From Tubiluchus corallicola (Eukaryota > Priapulida > Priapulimorpha > Priapulimorphida > Tubiluchidae), in contig JAQGDQ010000569.1 of NCBI GenBank assembly GCA_030141605.1, positions 1 through 64,000 of the forward strand: DNA of 64,000 bases, in the 5' to 3' direction. This document shows, one piece after another, positions 37,701 to 44,064 of this stretch (positions are counted from its first letter, which is position 1; each line of letters starts with the position of its first letter). The notes beneath the pieces were generated by a model that did not search any database, was not told the origin of the DNA, and saw only the letters and a program-made list of their open reading frames with translations. Made by a program: the position numbers and the translations under genes.

Positions 37701-40700
37701 CTGCTAAAGTATTTCACTAGAATATAGTACACTAGGTGTGGTTTTACTACTGTGTCTTATCGTAACAAACGTTTAGCTTGGAATATGTTGCCATTAGAAG
37801 AGAGAAGAATTCATTATGATCTAAAATCTGCTATAATATCATTCATAGGGAAAAATGACTTAGACAAATTGATCTGTATCGTGTGTAACTCAACAATTGT
37901 AACTTGTTTGCCAATAAAGTTGTCAGGTCCTTGTTGTGGAGATCGCTGGCATCTATTAGAATTAAATAGAACATTGTAGACTGTTCCATTAGAATAATCA
38001 TCTTGCCTTGTAGAATGTTCTAGAAAGAAACGTCTGAAATTTCCCTGGCACGCTATATAAGGCGAAGCAGGCCGCTGAAACACACACACAGATTCACATG
38101 GACGTCACTTACACATTCTCTTGTATACCTACATTTCCAGATAGACTCAAACGTTTTCCAGAATTTCACGTTTAGTGTAAACATTTCGTGTTCCTTCATA
38201 CTTTTGTGTTGTAGAATTCTCGCTTAATAAACTAGTTTAATTTGACGAAGTGTTTTCTGCTTTTCTCTACGAGCCTTCCAAGAGAAACAAAACACAACAG
38301 TCCTGGAATTCTCTTTCTCCTCTCTAAATATGTAAATTGGTCTCTACTGGTAAACCCCATCTACAGTAAATTATTTACTCAAGAAGTAATGAAAATTGAC
38401 TTTTTAACACTTATATTCTTGCAGGCATACGTAAGTCGGAATTTTACTTTTTGTGTATCTCCTGTATCCATTTTAACCTGTCTTGTTTATTATTGTACAT
38501 ATTTTATTGTTTATTGCATTTAAATTTTTTTGTATGTATGGATGCTATAAGTCATAAATAAATAAATAAACAAACACTTTTCTGACATTACTTAAAGGAC
38601 AAGAAAAAGGGGTACCTGAAATAGGTTTCAGAAAAATTGTCTTAAAAAATTATACTATTTTACAGCATTTTTATGCACATATCGTACTCGCATTGAAAGG
38701 AATTTTAGTTTGTTTTTATTTTAAATCTCCCGCAATACTGTTCGGACGGCGCCATTACATGACGTCACCTTGGCAAACGTAAATCAGGGAAAGAAAAGAC
38801 AATGTTAAATTATATCCCAAAAAACTTTCTGTGCAAAGTTATGTTACTTAGCATTTCACTTACCTGCTGGAAAGACTTATGTAACTAGAAATAATAATTT
38901 ACACCAATTGGTAAAATGTTGTTGACTCACCCCCTCCAGGGTGCGCCACTCACTAACCAAAAACATATTTTCATTCTTATGGACAGGGTACAGTAATTTT
39001 AAATTTTACTCAGTTAGTGACGCTAGTGTGCGCTACCAAATGCTCTGATTATTTTTTCAAACTTTACACAGTGTTATCTAAACTTGTTTCAAATGACCTG
39101 TCGTCAAAATGGCTGCGCCTAGTGACTTTTTTGTGTTTTAATGACACGACTACTTTATGTATGGCTTTTAGGTTACAGCTACCGATCGTGATGATGGGGT
39201 GAATGCTGAGATTATATTCAGTATAAAACCAGCAAATGTGCCATTCAGAATCGAAACCCATCAGAGGGAAAATGGCGTCTACGCCGGTGTTATCTTCACG
39301 GTGGACGAAGGATCGATAAATGATCCTAAGAGAGAGTACACTTTCGTTGTCATGGCAACAGACAAAGCCGTAAATAAACACGAACGACGGTATGGAAGTT
39401 GTTAACTATTTTTTAGAAATAGTTGTCGTCATCATGATTGTCCTTGTGATCATCGCTCTCGTTGTTGTTGTCCTCGTCATTCACAACGTTACTGTCAACG
39501 TCCTCCTCTTCCATTTCATCATCATCATCATAATCATCATCATCACCACCACCATCACCATCATCATCACCATCATCACAATCATCATCACCCCCATATC
39601 ATCATTTTCATCACCATAATTATCATCATCATAATCGTCATCATCATCATCATTATTGTTCTTGTCATCGTCACTCTCACTGTTGTTGTCCTCATCATTC
39701 ACAACATTACTGTCGACGTCCTCCTCTTCCATGTCATCATCATCATGATCATCATCATCACAATCATCATCACCATCATTTGTACAGTCATCATCATCAT
39801 TGCAGCCATGCGTAAAAGTTGGAAACCCATTTACCCTAACCCTAACCATAACTCTAACTCAACCCCTATCTCAATCCAGCTCTAACCCTAACCCAACCCG
39901 ACCCTAACCTTAGCCCTGATCCTAACCTGCTTCACGAACCGATTTCTTGCATATTTACAGGAACGTTCCTTGATGACACATTGACAATTGTCTTTTTTCA
40001 GGACCACTTCCGTGATCGTGTTTGCTGGTGCTGGTGCCGGTGATTCTGATGGTGATGGTGCTGGTGATTCTGATGGTGATGGTGCTGGTGATTCTGATGG
40101 CGATGGTGCTGATGATTATGATGATGCTGAAAGACCCGTTAAAACTGGCTTGGAAGGATGTCAAATAGGTCTCATTATTATGGCTGTAATTGCTGTGATA
40201 CTGATGCTTGCAGGTTTTGCAACATTCTGTTTTGTAAGGTACAGTTTTGCCTTTCATGTTTGTTAATCTCTTTAAAAATCTACGTAAGTCTGTCTCAAAA
40301 ATCTTTGCATATAAACTTTGCATCACTTAGGATTATGCTTAGCTGTCGGAAAGACTTATGTAATTAATAGAATAGAATAGTTTGTTGTCTCTTTAGAAAT
40401 AGCAAGCACAAGTACAGTCGACCCTCGTTAAACCGGACCCCGTTAGCCCGGATATCGGATAAGACGGACGTCATCCGTGTTAAAGGAAACTGACCGATTT
40501 TCGTCCGAGCCGGAGCACTAAACACAACACGGCCTACCAACTGTACAATAATTTCTTTGTCCTCACAAGTTAACTTTAAAGCAATATACAGTATAGAATA
40601 TAGTGCACAGTATATAGTGCAATGTATATAGGCCTTATTAAGGTGATTATTCCTGTATAATATAGACCATATATAGGCATATCCGATAAATCGGACAATC

Positions 40701-41631
40701 GGGTAAACCGGACCACCCACCACCCCCAATTAGTCCGGTTTAACGAGGGTTGACTGTAGTTTGTTGTCTCTTTATAAATAGCAAACACAAGTAACAAGTT
40801 TCGAAATATACGACTTGTGAGATGGAATCACAGTATTGGAAAATAAAATTCTTAATAATTTAAAATATTCGTGCCACCTGGTAAAACAGCACTGTATCAC
40901 CAGCACCGGGTGTTCACAACAAAACGTATTTTTAATCCGTTTGACAATATAAACTAATTTAAACTTTAGCTTAGTTAGTGAAAAGCGCGCTAGATTGTTT
41001 TGCTATCTAAACTTGCAGCAAACGAGTTGCCGTTAAAATGGCTGTACCTAACAAGCTTCATACAACGTTACTCTTAAAGCAAAAGTGGACCCAATGCTGA
41101 ACTGTAGGTCAAAGCAATCTACTCTTTAAAATACTGAAAGGAAACATACTAGTTTTTTAAAAATGACACGTGCAAGAATTATTGCTACACAAACAATTTC
41201 ACGTTTGCTGTTGCACGCATGCCTGCATTTCGGAAACGCATTGCACGAAAAACAGGTGCTGTACCTCTGAGTTCGCGTATTTTTCTTAATTTTATCCAGT
41301 TAAATCACTTATAACATATGTCTATGAACAAATAGCATGACTGGATAGCCGATATTCTCCTGAATAGAACAGTACGTAATTTGTAATCGTTCAGTTATGT
41401 CTGCGCTCATCCAGTAACAGAAAAGTCAATGATTTTATAAGACCTATTTTGAATGATGTGATCCTGCAGGAGTTAATATGAAGCTATACAATGTTTATTT
41501 TCAGCAGACGTGGCAAAAGTCATTCTAGGAGCAGCAGCAGTTTCTTCTCTAAATACGAGTCGGCATATAGTAAGGACACTGCAACATCAAACTGTTCCAC
41601 GGCCACTGCTAATGATCAATCTTCCCTATAA
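16616..41631 (+). CDS. Single-pass cadherin, complete 15-exon gene (686 aa)
   Basis: Coding exons are 16616-16721, 17451-17537, 21546-21703, 25470-25553, 26717-26809, 30595-30738, 32755-32865, 33691-33784, 34790-34905, 35416-35604, 36551-36691, 36963-37118, 39172-39389, 40002-40238 and 41505-41631. All have GT-AG borders and compatible phases. The sum is 2061 bp, ending in TAA. The product has a hydrophobic signal peptide (1-35) and five cadherin repeats at about 40-130, 132-248, 249-367, 368-478 and 479-570. Calcium-motif variants are DENTNPP, DEDNLPP, DEVNDNAP and DVNDNNP. A Gly/Asp repeat stalk follows (571-610), then one helix (about 618-642) and a 44-residue Ser-rich tail without a visible beta-catenin site. 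It is expected to be a calcium-dependent adhesion protein at the plasma membrane. Two ATGs stand in tandem at the start; I chose the first. A poly(A) signal lies at 41891. A missed small exon is possible. Confidence 0.85.
17030..17396 (+). mobile_element. MITE family R4 (DR1-bearing), copy in intron 1
   Basis: Starts near GCCTTTTCACAGTT and ends AACTGTGAAAAGGC (terminal inverted repeats). It contains GTAGGTCAAAGGTTA, TTAATTATGCATCA and AGGTTCTAGCTAGCTGTTA, shared with copies at 27.5, 28.7, 33.95 and 34.33 kb. Confidence 0.75.
17451..17537 (+). CDS. Cadherin gene exon 2
   Basis: Acceptor CATTTTTCAG, donor GTTAGT, phase 1 on both sides. Encodes the start of the first repeat (ECNLKSHDSTITIRQHY). 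Confidence 0.75.
17675..17800 (+). mobile_element. tRNA-derived SINE, intron 2
   Basis: The tRNA-like head has CTAGTGGTCTAAATTTC (A box) and GAGTTCGAGACTA (B box). The body ATTATTTGTTATTTGTG is related to the 7.3 kb SINE. A 62-bp satellite begins directly after it. Confidence 0.6.
17805..19811. repeat. 62-70 bp satellite with internal hairpin, intron 2
   Basis: About 31 units built around TTTATATTTAAACACGT, then GAAGTGTTTCCA, CGTGTACGTAATG and GTATGCAACAG. Length varies by gain or loss of an 8-bp GTGTGATG-like piece. Many units hold an inverted repeat pairing CACGTGGAA with TTCCACGTG, and the palindrome TTTAAA. Open frames on the minus strand are by-products of the repeat. Confidence 0.95.
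19812..20715. repeat. 30-bp satellite carrying CRE palindromes, intron 2
   Basis: About 30 head-to-tail units reading AACACGAGCTCAAAACAA then ATGACGTCATGT. Most units hold TGACGTCA (CRE/ATF palindrome); variants have TGATGTCA or TGACATCA. Many units replace ACACGAGCTC by ACACGTGCTC, creating CACGTG E-boxes. One unit near 20070 is 29 bp. The period, a multiple of 3, leaves frames open on both strands; these are not genes. Confidence 0.97.
20805..21045. repeat. 35-bp tandem repeat with longer derivative
   Basis: AAGCATGAATGTTGG recurs at 20813, 20848 and 20883 (35-bp period). A longer unit then repeats it at 20970 with GATTCTTCAAATCAGTTT and a CCAACTTCTACA-like block. Confidence 0.85.
21546..21703 (+). 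CDS. Cadherin gene exon 3
   Basis: Acceptor TTTTTTCAG, donor GTAAGT. Starts phase 1 and ends phase 0. Encodes the body of cadherin repeat 1, including a DAYKDDYMYFKLEI stretch and TNIGELI. Confidence 0.85.
21720..21870 (-). repeat. GTGCCATTTTTACC-type repeat block, intron 3
   Basis: Motifs AAATGGCAC and AAGGTAGGTAAAA recur four to six times. It is the reverse complement of the array in intron 12. Confidence 0.7.
22315..23095 (+). repeat. 68-bp minisatellite expanded from repeat family R1, intron 3
   Basis: About 12 units with CAATCAGCACAATTTAACTG, CAACTTCTGTGCACAA and ATCATTGAAACGTTTGAA. The block CAATCAGC recurs about every 68 bp (22381, 22449, 22516, 22584, 22652, 22721 and on). This is the internal segment of R1 amplified in place. 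Confidence 0.95.
23096..23285 (+). repeat. R1 distal part following the minisatellite
   Basis: Continues the R1 order after the array: TTTTACTGCC, AAGTAATATGC, GATCTGCC...ACTG, then ATTCGAATT-type blocks and TCTGAGAGAGCATC. Confidence 0.7.
24288..25368. repeat. 24-bp satellite with higher-order repeat, intron 3
   Basis: About 45 units of ACATGGTTATAAAACTTAATACAA and close variants. Variant blocks repeat at a distance of about 0.41 kb (for example GAAAATTAATAGAACATG at 24667 and 25081), so larger blocks have also duplicated. Confidence 0.95.
25470..25553 (+). CDS. Cadherin gene exon 4
   Basis: Acceptor TTTCCAG, donor GTATCG, phase 0-0. Encodes the repeat 1/2 junction with DENTNPPVFSDNFYEF, a variant of the DxNDNxPxF calcium motif. 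Confidence 0.88.
25960..26000. repeat. Short GA-rich tract, intron 4
   Basis: AGAGAGAG run then AGAATAGAATAG. Confidence 0.8.
26717..26809 (+). CDS. Cadherin gene exon 5
   Basis: Acceptor ATTTCAG, donor GTAAGT, phase 0-0. Encodes GTxI...ISVSDRDLNTQ, the A-B strand region of repeat 2 with the D-R-D calcium ligand position. Confidence 0.85.
26936..27416 (+). mobile_element. hAT (Charlie-like) MITE, intron 5
   Basis: Starts CAGGGGTGTGCAAATT and ends AATTTGCACACAACTG, with GCGGGCCGC blocks near both ends as in Charlie-type hAT elements. Flanks ATATATCC and ATATATAC match at 7 of 8 bases, a likely target duplication. No transposase. Confidence 0.8.
27490..27970 (+). mobile_element. MITE family R4, copy in intron 5
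   Basis: Starts GCCTTTCACAG and ends in an AAACTGTGGAAAGGC-like end. Contains a perfect AGGTCAAAGGTCA at 27537-27549 (DR1 arrangement) and the AGGTTCTAGCTAGCTGTTA block. One internal segment is duplicated (TAATTATGCATCATTCTGCG and TAATTATACATTATTCTGCG). Confidence 0.75.
28260..28575 (+). mobile_element. LINE 3' end, intron 5
   Basis: Contains a hairpin-forming ACAGTTTGGCC / GGCTCAAACTGT pair followed by AT-rich sequence and AATAAATAAACTTAT, typical of a non-LTR retrotransposon 3' UTR. No ORF2 part is preserved. Confidence 0.4.
28668..28972 (-). mobile_element. MITE family R4, inverted copy in intron 5
   Basis: Runs from ACTTTTCACAGTTTG to ATTGTGAAAAGGC, with AACAGCTAGAACCT, AGTAAATCACTTTAC and CCACATGTCACG landmarks of the family. 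Confidence 0.7.
29181..30114. repeat. About 130-bp pyrimidine-rich minisatellite, intron 5
   Basis: CTTTTGCTACACTGTT recurs at 29181, 29311, 29443, 29573, 29703, 29848, 29983 and 30091. Each unit has CCACAATAAGAAACTTTGAA, GAGAGACACTCT and a TCTCTTTCTC tract. Open frames inside are artefacts. Confidence 0.92.
30115..30562 (+). mobile_element. piggyBac-type MITE, intron 5
   Basis: Flanked by TTAA on both sides. It starts TTAACCCTTTCATACCC and ends CTGAAAGGGTTAA, as expected for piggyBac-like ends. It contains paired blocks TGTATCACGTGGGATACG and TGTATCCCGTGGGATAC. A second, oppositely oriented copy is at 60787-61250. The end lies 32 bp upstream of exon 6. Confidence 0.85.
30595..30738 (+). CDS. 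Cadherin gene exon 6
   Basis: Acceptor TTTTTGCAG, donor GTACGT, phase 0-0. Encodes the second half of repeat 2: FSIEAVKQETG, LVRPLDYNLLASVYDLIIEAS. A piggyBac-type MITE ends only 32 bp upstream of this exon. Confidence 0.88.
31255..31632 (+). repeat. Repeat family R1, copy 3 (intron 6)
   Basis: From GGGGCGAGCATCGAACGTTC to GGTAGAGAATGCACAGCCC, with the CAATTAGCACAATTTAGC and TGATCTTTGTAAGACCAC blocks. The two ends look like degenerate inverted termini (GGGCGAGCAT / ATGCACAGCCC). Confidence 0.75.
31855..32201 (-). mobile_element. Probable solo LTR, intron 6
   Basis: Minus-strand reading starts TGTGATGGAATGAG and has a TATA box (GCTTATAAAAAGGG), an AATAAA, and ends TTAGGACA, the TG...CA plan of an LTR. 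No clear 5-bp target duplication was found, so borders are uncertain. Confidence 0.5.
32560..32740 (+). mobile_element. LINE-like 3' end before exon 7
   Basis: T/C-rich sequence ends GAGACAAATAAATTTTTTACTTACTTAC, resembling a LINE 3' end with a short simple-repeat tail. It stops about 20 bp upstream of the exon 7 acceptor. Confidence 0.35.
32755..32865 (+). CDS. Cadherin gene exon 7
   Basis: Acceptor TGCTTTCAG, donor GTGATT, phase 0-0. Encodes the repeat 2/3 linker with VNVKDEDNLPPKFSRYVY. Confidence 0.85.
33010..33330. repeat. Tandem duplication with LINE-like tail, intron 7
   Basis: A segment with ATGGCTGAGTGTTTGAAAATAAAG and GTACTTTCATCATCAGTG occurs at about 33018 and again at about 33213, with ATTGAATTGAAG in both. 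Confidence 0.75.
33691..33784 (+). CDS. Cadherin gene exon 8
   Basis: Acceptor TTTTTTCCAG, donor GTGAGC, phase 0 to 1. Encodes IYAYDMDQGINATINYEIAY, the early part of repeat 3. Confidence 0.85.
33942..34320 (-). mobile_element. MITE family R4, copy in intron 8
   Basis: Has AAAGGTTAAGTGCATC, AACAGCTAGCTAGAACCT, AGTAAATCACTCTACG and CACGTCACGGTTG landmarks in inverted order. Confidence 0.65.
34330..34520 (-). mobile_element. MITE family R4, partial copy in intron 8
   Basis: Partial copy: TAATTAAGTAAAGTCCACG, ACCCATATGTCACAATG, AACCTTTGACCTATAGCAAC and CTGAGAAAAGGC. Confidence 0.6.
34790..34905 (+). CDS. Cadherin gene exon 9
   Basis: Acceptor GTTACAG, donor GTACGA, phase 1 to 0. Encodes LEINAETGDISVTKEVDRDD, a typical cadherin mid-domain signature (repeat 3). 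Confidence 0.9.
35190..35330 (-). mobile_element. LINE remnant, intron 9
   Basis: The minus strand encodes a LKEILDHFSYATPFSSPVKS-like segment. The same DNA motif (GGACTTGAAAATGGGGTAG) occurs at 1310-1330. Too short to classify. Confidence 0.35.
35416..35604 (+). CDS. Cadherin gene exon 10
   Basis: Acceptor ACTTTAG, donor GTTCGT, phase 0-0. Encodes the end of repeat 3, a DEVNDNAPLF motif, and the start of repeat 4 (YEVELQENPAKDACVLTV, then AEDLDE). Confidence 0.93.
35660..36093. repeat. GC-rich insert next to 5S-like sequence, intron 10
   Basis: Clearly GC-richer than the surroundings, with no splice sites that would continue the cadherin frame. It abuts the 5S-like sequence. It may be 5S spacer DNA or the body of a 5S-derived element. 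Open frames on both strands show no domain. Confidence 0.45.
36094..36209 (-). pseudogene. 5S rRNA-like sequence, nearly full length
   Basis: The minus strand reads CACGTTGAAAACACCGGTTC, TCGTCTGATCACCGAAGTTA, then CTTGGATGGGTGACCGCCTA and GGAATACCAGGTGCCATAGG. These are the box A, intermediate and box C parts of a 5S gene in order. The 5' end (about 10-15 nt) diverges from a normal 5S start. About 116 nt against a usual 120. It could be a recent pseudogene or the head of a 5S-derived SINE. Confidence 0.75.
36210..36480. repeat. Diverged tandem repeat beside the 5S-like copy
   Basis: Two related blocks contain AACTAGACAAGACATCTGGC with GCCGGGATTGCGCC, and AACTAGACATGGCGTCTGAC with ACCGGGATTGTGCC. 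Confidence 0.55.
36551..36691 (+). CDS. Cadherin gene exon 11
   Basis: Acceptor CACTTTAG, donor GTATGG, phase 0-0. Encodes FAIDENTGEITVANPSKIDRE, the classical cadherin repeat core (repeat 4). Confidence 0.92.
36963..37118 (+). CDS. Cadherin gene exon 12
   Basis: Acceptor TTGCTTAG, donor GTATAA, phase 0-0. Encodes ITITDVNDNNPRFAEDAYQF, the repeat 4/5 calcium linker. Confidence 0.92.
37190..37505 (+). repeat. GTGCCATTTTTACC array, intron 12
   Basis: About eight loose units of TTTTCCTGTGCCATTTTTACC and TTCCATTCGTGGCATTTT. Related to the intron 3 block in reverse orientation. All three frames are open by composition only. Confidence 0.8.
37745..37931 (+). mobile_element. LINE C-terminal remnant split by a solo LTR
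   Basis: Encodes LAWNMLPLEERRIHYDLKSA, which resembles the WN-x-LP...F-K-x-L C-terminal segment of LINE reverse transcriptase proteins. The frame is interrupted at 37932 by an LTR. A LINE-like 3' end (CATAAATAAATAAATAAAC) follows the LTR at about 38555. Confidence 0.45.
37932..38299 (+). mobile_element. Solo LTR with 5-bp target duplication, intron 12
   Basis: 368 bp, starting TGTTGTGGAGATCG and ending AACACAACA. It has TATATAAGGCGAAG (TATA box) and AATAAACTAG. It is flanked on both sides by GTCCT (37927-37931 and 38300-38304), a perfect 5-bp target duplication. No internal retroviral-type genes remain. A near-identical inverted copy is at 45610-45978. Confidence 0.92.
38300..38575 (+). mobile_element. 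LINE-like 3' end, distal part
   Basis: T-rich sequence ending in CATAAATAAATAAATAAACAAAC. Probably the 3' part of the element interrupted by the solo LTR. Confidence 0.4.
38593..39115 (+). repeat. Dispersed repeat family R3, copy 3 (intron 12)
   Basis: Starts CTTAAAGGACAAGAAAAAGG and runs through TCCCGCAATACTGTTCGGAC and CCAGGGTGCGCCACTCACTA to AAAATGGCTGCGCC. It ends about 55 bp upstream of exon 13. Confidence 0.8.
39172..39389 (+). CDS. Cadherin gene exon 13
   Basis: Acceptor GGCTTTTAG, donor GTATGG, phase 0 to 2. Encodes most of repeat 5 (VTATDRDDGVNAEIIFSI, and YTFVVMATDKAVN). Confidence 0.9.
39500..39800. repeat. (CAT)n trinucleotide tract, intron 13
   Basis: Imperfect CAT/CATCAC repeats with two related longer blocks (TCCTCTTCCAT...CATCATCATC). 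An acidic minus-strand open frame across it is a repeat artefact. Confidence 0.92.
39832..39932. repeat. Interstitial telomere-like (CCCTAA)n, intron 13
   Basis: ACCCTAACCCTAACC followed by degenerate CTAACCC and CCTAACC variants over about 100 bp. Confidence 0.85.
40002..40238 (+). CDS. Cadherin gene exon 14 (stalk and membrane helix)
   Basis: Acceptor TTTTTTCAG, donor GTACAG, phase 2-2. Encodes the last strand of repeat 5, then about four Gly-Ala-Gly-Asp-Ser-Asp-Gly-Asp type units from a 24-bp coding microsatellite, a short acidic linker, and the hydrophobic helix starting after GCQ. Confidence 0.85.
40027..40125 (+). repeat. 24-bp coding microsatellite in exon 14
   Basis: GGTGCTGGTGATTCTGATGG units repeat about four times in frame and encode Gly-Ala-Gly-Asp-Ser-Asp-Gly-Asp in the stalk. 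Copy number is likely to vary between alleles (inference). Confidence 0.9.
40415..40756 (+). mobile_element. pogo/Tigger-type MITE, intron 14
   Basis: Starts CAGTCGACCCTCGTTAAACC and ends GGTTTAACGAGGGTTGACTG, about 25-bp terminal inverted repeats, flanked by TA on each side (target duplication). 342 bp, no transposase. A 35-bp direct repeat (TTGTTGTCTCTTTA...AAATAGCAA) flanks the element on both sides. Confidence 0.9.
40850..41080 (+). repeat. R3-related diverged segment, intron 14
   Basis: Contains AACAAAACGTATTTTTAATC and AAAATGGCTGTACCTAACA, matching the order of R3 landmarks but diverged. Confidence 0.45.
41505..41631 (+). CDS. Cadherin gene exon 15 (cytoplasmic tail, stop)
   Basis: The acceptor is TTTTCAGCAG, a NAGNAG pair (AG at 41503-41504 or 41506-41507), so one Ser codon may be optional. 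Encodes a basic, Ser-rich tail (RSSSSFFSKYESAYSKD) ending QSSL before TAA. Confidence 0.8.
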
Positions 41632-41890
41632 GGATGACATTTCACCAGGGTGATCTCGAGTTTATTACATTAATTTCTTCTAATAATATTGTCATTGATA
41701 TAATTATTCGATTAACGTTGTATCATGCATTTGTGGTCTCTGCTAATGTTTCATAAGATGCAATTTAACATGACGTTTGGACGTTCTGCGCCTCTAGGTA
41801 ACAGAGGCAACGCAAAAAATTTGTCACCATGTGGTCACGCTTTGTGAAAGTCATGTATGAGGTTGTAGATGAATCACTTTGTAGAAAAAG

Positions 41891-41896
41891 AATAAA
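41891..41896 (+). terminator. Poly(A) signal of the cadherin gene
   Basis: AATAAA 260 bp after the TAA stop of exon 15. It is the first good match downstream. Confidence 0.55.
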
Positions 41897-42883
41897 ACAC
41901 TATACTACATATCTGCACAGAACTGAAAAGCGTTTATTAGACTACATACACATATGTAGAATGACTGCTGCACTCAACACAGAGAACAAGAGTGTCCTGC
42001 ACTGATCACTGAGAGTTAGACAGTGACTTGAAGTAGAATCCAGTCAGTATATATAGGTATAGGAAATTATGCAAACTTGGCTTCACAAAAACCATTACTG
42101 TAAAATCGGGAAAGATCCAGTGAGTATGCATATTCACTGGACCGAACAATTATGCTAGGGGTGATTTTAGCTAGTAAAATGTAAAGGGATTAGTTAATAG
42201 ATGGCAACACCTAAAAATATACAGTTACAATTTCCACATGCTTGTTCGGGCTTTCAAAACCAAATTTGAAGCTCGAATAAATTTTGCTCTTTCATTGCTC
42301 TTTATTTGCCAAAACATATCATTCCATCTAAACAAAAGAAATTAGTGCCAAAAAAATAACAAATAAGCAAATAACAAAAAATAACACTAACCAAAAGTCG
42401 ATTTTACATAATTAAGCGTTCTACACTGTACTGTCGTATTAATTAATACCTAGCTGTTATTTAAAGTAAATTTAAATTTTATAAAGTAATTAGAGGATAT
42501 ACATAAGTTATTAGCCCCAAATCATGAGCAATTGGAAACAGATAACGACAATATCTTATCAACTTATCATGACACATCTTCACTTCACACTAGGCCTCTG
42601 ACCCAGATCAAATTGATCACGTGATAAGGCCATAAATCACCACAAGGTGGCCAAAGCCAACAACAAGCGAAGGCCGCCAAGCACGCCAATGCAAGATTTC
42701 CAGTGCAGCGCTCTTGTCAGGATCTTAAAAAAATACTGTCACGTATTAAACCAATGTAATAGAACTATATCTTACAATCATGTTCAGACAAGATTCCACC
42801 TTCAGACAGGTAAATGCAGCAGTAATCCAGCAAAAAACTAGACACTGCTACACCAGTGGCTTGTCAGCACCACTTCCGTTAAT

Positions 42884-43079
42884 ATGGCAATATTGTGACA
42901 ATGTTAGCTGACCATTGTGACGGGTTATTATCTATGGTTTGCATAAATGGTTTTATGTAACGCCTCTTGGCACGCTTGTAAACAATGAGGGGAAACCTTA
43001 GTGAGCACAAACATTAAAATGTAAACCATAGCTAAGAACACATCACAATGGTCAGCTAACATTGTCACAATATTGCCAT
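42884..43079. repeat. Long inverted repeat (61-bp arms)
   Basis: The left arm 42884-42944 begins ATGGCAATATTGTGACAATG. The right arm 43019-43079 ends with its exact complement. The outer 33 or more bp match perfectly; the inner part has about 6 mismatches. The loop is about 74 bp. Likely a small MITE; a transcribed hairpin is also possible. Confidence 0.85.
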
Positions 43080-43299
43080 AATTATACAGAAAAAGTGTTG
43101 TGGAAAAATATTGATATTTTTCTTGGCACAACAAGACTTTGTGTGCCAAGTCCACTTTTAAATATTGTCCCGATATTTGTAAAGATATTGTCACAACATT
43201 GCCACGAAATTGTCGTGTTGCCTAGGAATAACCTAAACTATGTTTGCTTTGCCACAGCTATATAACCTATCAACATAGTTTAAAAGCTGTCCTTTCAGA

Positions 43300-43525
43300 A
43301 CTTTCAATTCAATTTTAATTTATTTATCTAAAAATAATAATGCTACAATAAAACATGATTAATAATGTAATCGCTAATAGGTTTTGAAGAATGGTTAAAA
43401 TGAATAGATAGATCTAGAACTAAAGAAAGGATAGCGAAAATACCATAAAGTCACCTAGTCTGCTATCCTTTACCGAATATAGATAAAATGATTTTTAGAC
43501 ACCGGTGGGCATTAATGTTATCAGG
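43300..43525 (-). mobile_element. LINE 3' end, minus strand
   Basis: The minus strand has AAAGGATAGCAGACTAGGTG, a matching CGCTATCCTTTC block able to pair with it, and ends AATTAAAATTGAATTGAAAG, like a LINE 3' UTR with a short ATTGAATTG tail. Confidence 0.45.
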
Positions 43526-43736
43526 TTAATTTAGGAAACATTAATAATTTTAAATTCACGACATTTGCTATATCATTAAGTAATCCAAAGTACATGTACT
43601 TTAATTAGCGGGCAACACAATAAGGTCAATCTTGATTAAACTAAAAATTGCATTTAGATTTTATGTGAAATACAGGTCAAAATTGTTATGAAATGATAAA
43701 AACTTTGAATTACATTTGGTGTTAAAAACTAACTTT

Positions 43737-43870
43737 TTCAATTCAATTCAATTTTATTTTCTCAATAGCAGTTAAAATTCGTCATAATTACTTTTATATT
43801 TTACATTTCATTGCAGCTGAGGAGCAGCAAAAGACCTTGCTTATTGGTCACTTGGTTAGCTGCCCCTTAT
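43737..43870 (-). mobile_element. LINE 3' end, second minus-strand copy
   Basis: The minus strand runs GGGGCAGCTAACCAAGTGAC, CTGCTCCTCAGCTGCAATG and ends AATAAAATTGAATTGAATTG. Same tail type as the 43.3 kb copy. Confidence 0.5.
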
Positions 43871-44064
43871 CAAAAATAATCAATGATTTTGAATAACGTC
43901 TCACCTTTATAAGTGCTTCATGATAGTTGAGACGTCAAAGAAAACTCCATGCTGATTTTGACTAAATGTTTTCTTGCAATAAAATCAACTGATCACAGTT
44001 TAGAAAATCCTTCGTTCATTAGCGCTGAGCAGAAAGTCGTAACAAATGAATTGTTTCTTCTCAG

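Noticed and set aside
39481-39849. Asp-rich minus-strand frame of 122 codons
   Set aside because: Translation of the CAT trinucleotide tract.
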